Assembly: GCF_900638685.1 (NCBI RefSeq)
Contig: NZ_LR134533.1
Location: 682,001-746,000 of the forward strand
DNA length: 64,000 bases
Direction of reading: 5' to 3'
Source: Neisseria weaveri
Lineage (GTDB): Bacteria > Pseudomonadota > Gammaproteobacteria > Burkholderiales > Neisseriaceae
This document shows, in pieces, positions 60,532 through 64,000 of the stretch. The translations under genes were made by a program, and so were the position numbers. Every line of letters starts with the position of its first letter. Within the stretch, counting starts at the first letter, position 1. The notes beneath the pieces are model-generated. The model saw only the letters and a list, made by a program, of their open reading frames with translations, ran no database searches and had not been told where the DNA came from.

Positions 60532-61785
60532 ATGTCTAATCAATTGATTCTGGTTTTAAACTGCGGCAGCTCTTCTCTGAAAGCAGCCTTGATCGATCAC
60601 GCCAGCGGCGAGTTGATCTTAAGCTGTCTGGCTGAAAAACTGACATCCAACGATGCTTTCGTTACCTTTAAATATTTCGAACATCCGCATGTTCAGCCTA
60701 TCGACCGCCGCTCTTGGTTCGTCGGCAAATCCGACGGCGAAAAACACCAGATCGAAATGGGCGAAAACAACGACCATAAGAGCGTGGTACAGGCTTTGCT
60801 CGACGAATTGAAAGCCCACGACCTGCACACCATGATCAAAGCCATCGGCCACCGCGCGGTACACGCCGGTGAAAAATACAATTCTTCCGTTTTGGTGGAC
60901 GACAATGTTATCGCCGCTTTGGAAGAATGTATCCCGTTGGCACCGCTGCACAATCCGGCCAACCTGATCGGTATCCGCGCCGCTCAGGAAGTCTTCCCCG
61001 ACCTGCCGAACGTTTGCGTGTTCGACACTGCTTTCCACCAAACCCTGCCCGAATACGCTTATACCTATGCCGTACCGCAAGAGCTGTATAAAAAATACGG
61101 TTTCCGCCGTTACGGCTTCCACGGCACCAGCTTCCGTTATGTAGCACCGACCGCTGCCGAACTGTTGGGCAAAGATGTCAACAACTGCTCGATGGTCATC
61201 GCCCACTTGGGCAACGGCGCATCGGTTTGCGCAGTGAAAAACGGTCAATCCGTCGACACCAGCATGGGCATCACGCCGTTGGAAGGCTTGGTGATGGGTA
61301 CGCGAAGCGGCGACGTTGATGCCAGTGCCTATCCGTTCCTGGCGGAAAACGCAGGCATGGACATCAAACAAGTCAACGACTTGCTGAACAAAAAATCGGG
61401 CCTGTTGGGCATTTCGGGTTTGTCTAACGACTGCCGCACGTTGCAGGAAGCCGCTGCCGAAGGCCACGAAGGTGCGAAATTGGCATTGGAAGTGATGACT
61501 TACCGCTTAGCCAAATACATCGCCGCCATGAGCATTGCCACCGGCGGCATCGACGCTTTGGTGTTTACCGGCGGCATCGGCGAAAACTCCGACCTCGTCC
61601 GCAGCAAAACCGTTGCCCGTCTGCGCTCAATGGGCTTGGAAATCGACGAAGCGGCCAACCAAGACGTACGCTTCGGCAAAGCCGGTTTCATCAGCCCGAA
61701 AGGCAAAACCCCGGCAGTATTGGTGGTACCGACCAACGAAGAACGCATGATCGCCATCGATACCGCCCGTTTGGCCAAACTGTAA
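60532..61785 (+). CDS. ackA: Acetate/propionate kinase
   Basis: Makes acyl phosphate or ATP from acetate; in Neisseria it accompanies the prp genes. 417 residues, slightly longer than E. coli AckA (400), with LVLNCGSSSLKAALID, GHRAVHAGEKY, FDTAFHQTLP, HLGNGASVCAVKNGQSVDTS, and VFTGGIGENSDLVR. AAGGAG precedes the ATG. 187 bp after prpF with a DUS between. Confidence 0.95.
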   Translation: MSNQLILVLNCGSSSLKAALIDHASGELILSCLAEKLTSNDAFVTFKYFEHPHVQPIDRRSWFVGKSDGEKHQIEMGENNDHKSVVQALLDELKAHDLHTMIKAIGHRAVHAGEKYNSSVLVDDNVIAALEECIPLAPLHNPANLIGIRAAQEVFPDLPNVCVFDTAFHQTLPEYAYTYAVPQELYKKYGFRRYGFHGTSFRYVAPTAAELLGKDVNNCSMVIAHLGNGASVCAVKNGQSVDTSMGITPLEGLVMGTRSGDVDASAYPFLAENAGMDIKQVNDLLNKKSGLLGISGLSNDCRTLQEAAAEGHEGAKLALEVMTYRLAKYIAAMSIATGGIDALVFTGGIGENSDLVRSKTVARLRSMGLEIDEAANQDVRFGKAGFISPKGKTPAVLVVPTNEERMIAIDTARLAKL

Positions 61786-61806
61786 TCTTTCATTGATACA
61801 GGCATA

Positions 61807-61843
61807 GCAAGAGGCCGTCTGAAATTTTCAGACGGCCTCTTGC
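61807..61843 (+). terminator. DUS-pair terminator after ackA
   Basis: Perfect inverted repeat GCAAGAGGCCGTCTGAAA with its complement. Confidence 0.88.
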
Positions 61844-61888
61844 TTGTTTTCAACCCAATCCGTTGATATCCCCATATACAAACGCAAT

Positions 61889-62299
61889 TCAAAACAACGC
61901 CCGGGCCGCACCCAACAAAAAACCGTAGCGCAAAAACTTGCCTGCTACCAAAACCACACTGCTCAACCACGGATTCAGACGCAGCCAGCCGGCAGCCAAA
62001 GGCAAACCGTCGCCGACCACCGGCACCCACGCCAACAACAAAGTCCACACGCCCCATTTCTGCAAATAAGCCATGATTTTTTCAGACGGCCTTTTTTTAA
62101 CCGGCAGCCAATATCCCATCGCATACGACACCATACTGCCCAATCCGTTGAATAATCCGGCAACCAGCAAAGCCGCCAACCAATGTTGCGGATAGGCGTG
62201 CAGAAACGCCAAAAACGCCGCTTCGGATGTTCCGGGCAGCACCGTGGCCGATGTAAACGCCGAAGCGGCCAACGCACCGTATTGCCACCACAATTCCAC
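61889..62299 (-). CDS. YqaA-family membrane protein (DedA-like)
   Basis: 136 residues, four membrane segments, with the SNARE-associated/DedA-like core (FLAFLHAYPQHWLAALLVAG, GLGSMVSYAMGYW and WVPVVGDGLPLAAGWLRLNP). YqaA proteins are small members of the DedA group with unknown transport roles. Three bases downstream of the DUF2238 gene, so co-transcribed. Confidence 0.85.
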   Translation of the reverse strand: MELWWQYGALAASAFTSATVLPGTSEAAFLAFLHAYPQHWLAALLVAGLFNGLGSMVSYAMGYWLPVKKRPSEKIMAYLQKWGVWTLLLAWVPVVGDGLPLAAGWLRLNPWLSSVVLVAGKFLRYGFLLGAARALF

Positions 62300-62302
62300 G
62301 CC

Positions 62303-62896
62303 CTACTCCGCCGTCGGCCGGTTGGCCAGACGCAAAAGCAAAACCATACAGAGCGAACCGATCAAACACCACAACATATCCGACTGCGTATCCCAAACAT
62401 AACCCTGCGTTCCCAAAAACGCATCGGCCGCCTGCTTGCTCAACACCGCCACCAGCCACTCAATCAATTCATACACCGCGCTGACCGCCATGCACACGCA
62501 CACCGTCAAAAACGCCAGCCAACCGCGGCTGCGCACCACCTGCCGCTTCCACAAAATCTCCGCCGCAATCACCGCCGGCGAAAAACCCTGCATAAAATGC
62601 CCTACCTTATCGTAATTGTTCCGGCTCCAGCCCATCGGCTCGCGCAGCCAGTCAAACAGCGGCACTTCCGCATAAGTGTAATGACCGCCGACCAGCAAAA
62701 CCACGGCATGCACCCACATCACAACATAGGCAAAATCGCTGAAACGGAAACGCCGGTATGTCGCCGACAGCAGCACCGCACCGATAACCGCAGGCGACAC
62801 TTCCAATGCCCAGACAGCATAATCTTTAGGCTGAATGCCCGACCACACCAGCACCGCCGCAAACAGCAGCAACATTCCGACATAACGGTTCATCAT
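62303..62896 (-). CDS. DUF2238 (YjdF-like) membrane protein
   Basis: 197 residues, six membrane helices. The YjdF pattern is seen as YTYAEVPLFDWLREPMGWSR NNYDKVGHFMQG and AVSAVYELIEWLVA, with FLGTQGYVWDTQSDM. Function unknown. Upstream gene of the pair with yqaA. Confidence 0.82.
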   Translation of the reverse strand: MMNRYVGMLLLFAAVLVWSGIQPKDYAVWALEVSPAVIGAVLLSATYRRFRFSDFAYVVMWVHAVVLLVGGHYTYAEVPLFDWLREPMGWSRNNYDKVGHFMQGFSPAVIAAEILWKRQVVRSRGWLAFLTVCVCMAVSAVYELIEWLVAVLSKQAADAFLGTQGYVWDTQSDMLWCLIGSLCMVLLLRLANRPTAE

Positions 62897-62920
62897 TTTC
62901 AGACGGCCTCATACAATAAA

Positions 62921-62958
62921 AGGCCGTCTGAAAAAATATTTAAAATTTCAGACGGCCT
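62921..62958. terminator. DUS pair between argS and the DUF2238 gene
   Basis: Inverted DUS pair with an AT loop; a third DUS lies at 62899-62909. On the minus strand it would end argS. Confidence 0.75.
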
Positions 62959-62972
62959 GTTGTTGTCAAAAA

Positions 62973-64000
<1,028 letters not shown>

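Noticed and set aside
1739..62958. Inverted repeats of GCCGTCTGAA as insertion-sequence ends
   Set aside because: They are DNA uptake sequences, short, without transposase or target duplications, and mostly act as terminators.

Overview
The window is chromosomal DNA of a Neisseria species. Dozens of DNA uptake sequences (DUS, GCCGTCTGAA) are present, mostly in the 12-mer form AGGCCGTCTGAA (the AG-DUS dialect rather than the AT-DUS usual in meningococcus and gonococcus), and many lie in inverted pairs that look like terminators. Gene content (methylcitrate cycle genes, a CDP-alcohol transferase/PlsC/CdsA-like operon, a queuosine operon behind a preQ1 riboswitch, pgsA beside a tRNA cluster) also fits Neisseria. 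The exact species cannot be told from the sequence alone.

Layout. 1-4.6 kb: prpB (3' end), prpC, acnD of propionate catabolism. 4.7-18.4 kb: an AT-rich orphan, a cupin protein, xseA, an SGNH acyltransferase, pepN, the queE/queD/DUF1543/queC cluster, three lipid-synthesis genes and tsaD. 18.6-23.2 kb: a giant RTX protein carrying a von Willebrand A domain. About 23.3-53.06 kb: a mosaic, partly decayed integrative conjugative/mobilizable element next to tRNA-Leu. 53.06-53.7 kb: tRNA cluster (Leu, a Cys-like oddity, Cys, three Gly). 53.7-64 kb: pgsA, a Na/Pi symporter, adhP, an EamA transporter, prpF, ackA, a YqaA protein, a DUF2238 protein and the 3' part of argS. prpF and ackA, which accompany prpBC-acnD in other Neisseria as I recall, lie about 54.5 kb away here.

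The element resembles the neisserial conjugative plasmid family: VirD4, primase, ArdC, MobC/MobA relaxosome, SSB, epsilon/zeta toxin-antitoxin, TrbM, TraL, TraM. The VirB secretion channel is nearly all gone: only a VirB7-like lipoprotein and the N-terminal half of VirB8 remain, both frameshifted. A divergent repressor/Cro-like pair, a boxA-type antitermination motif and a structured leader with terminators precede trbM-traL-traM and end in an excisionase-like gene and a tyrosine integrase. Cargo includes two putative secreted toxin/immunity pairs, two frameshifted DNA methyltransferases around a DUF5131 gene, a truncated YoeB-type toxin, a HEPN protein and five unknown minus-strand genes.

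Most notable observations: (1) primase, ArdC and zeta toxin, otherwise unrelated, share a C-terminal helical module, a candidate type IV secretion signal; (2) a helically phased TAGA repeat array lies directly upstream of a small HTH-like gene, like a plasmid centromere or operator; (3) a toxin/immunity cassette is flanked by 135-bp repeats of the ssb 3' end; (4) many frameshifts, several in homopolymers, are concentrated inside the element.
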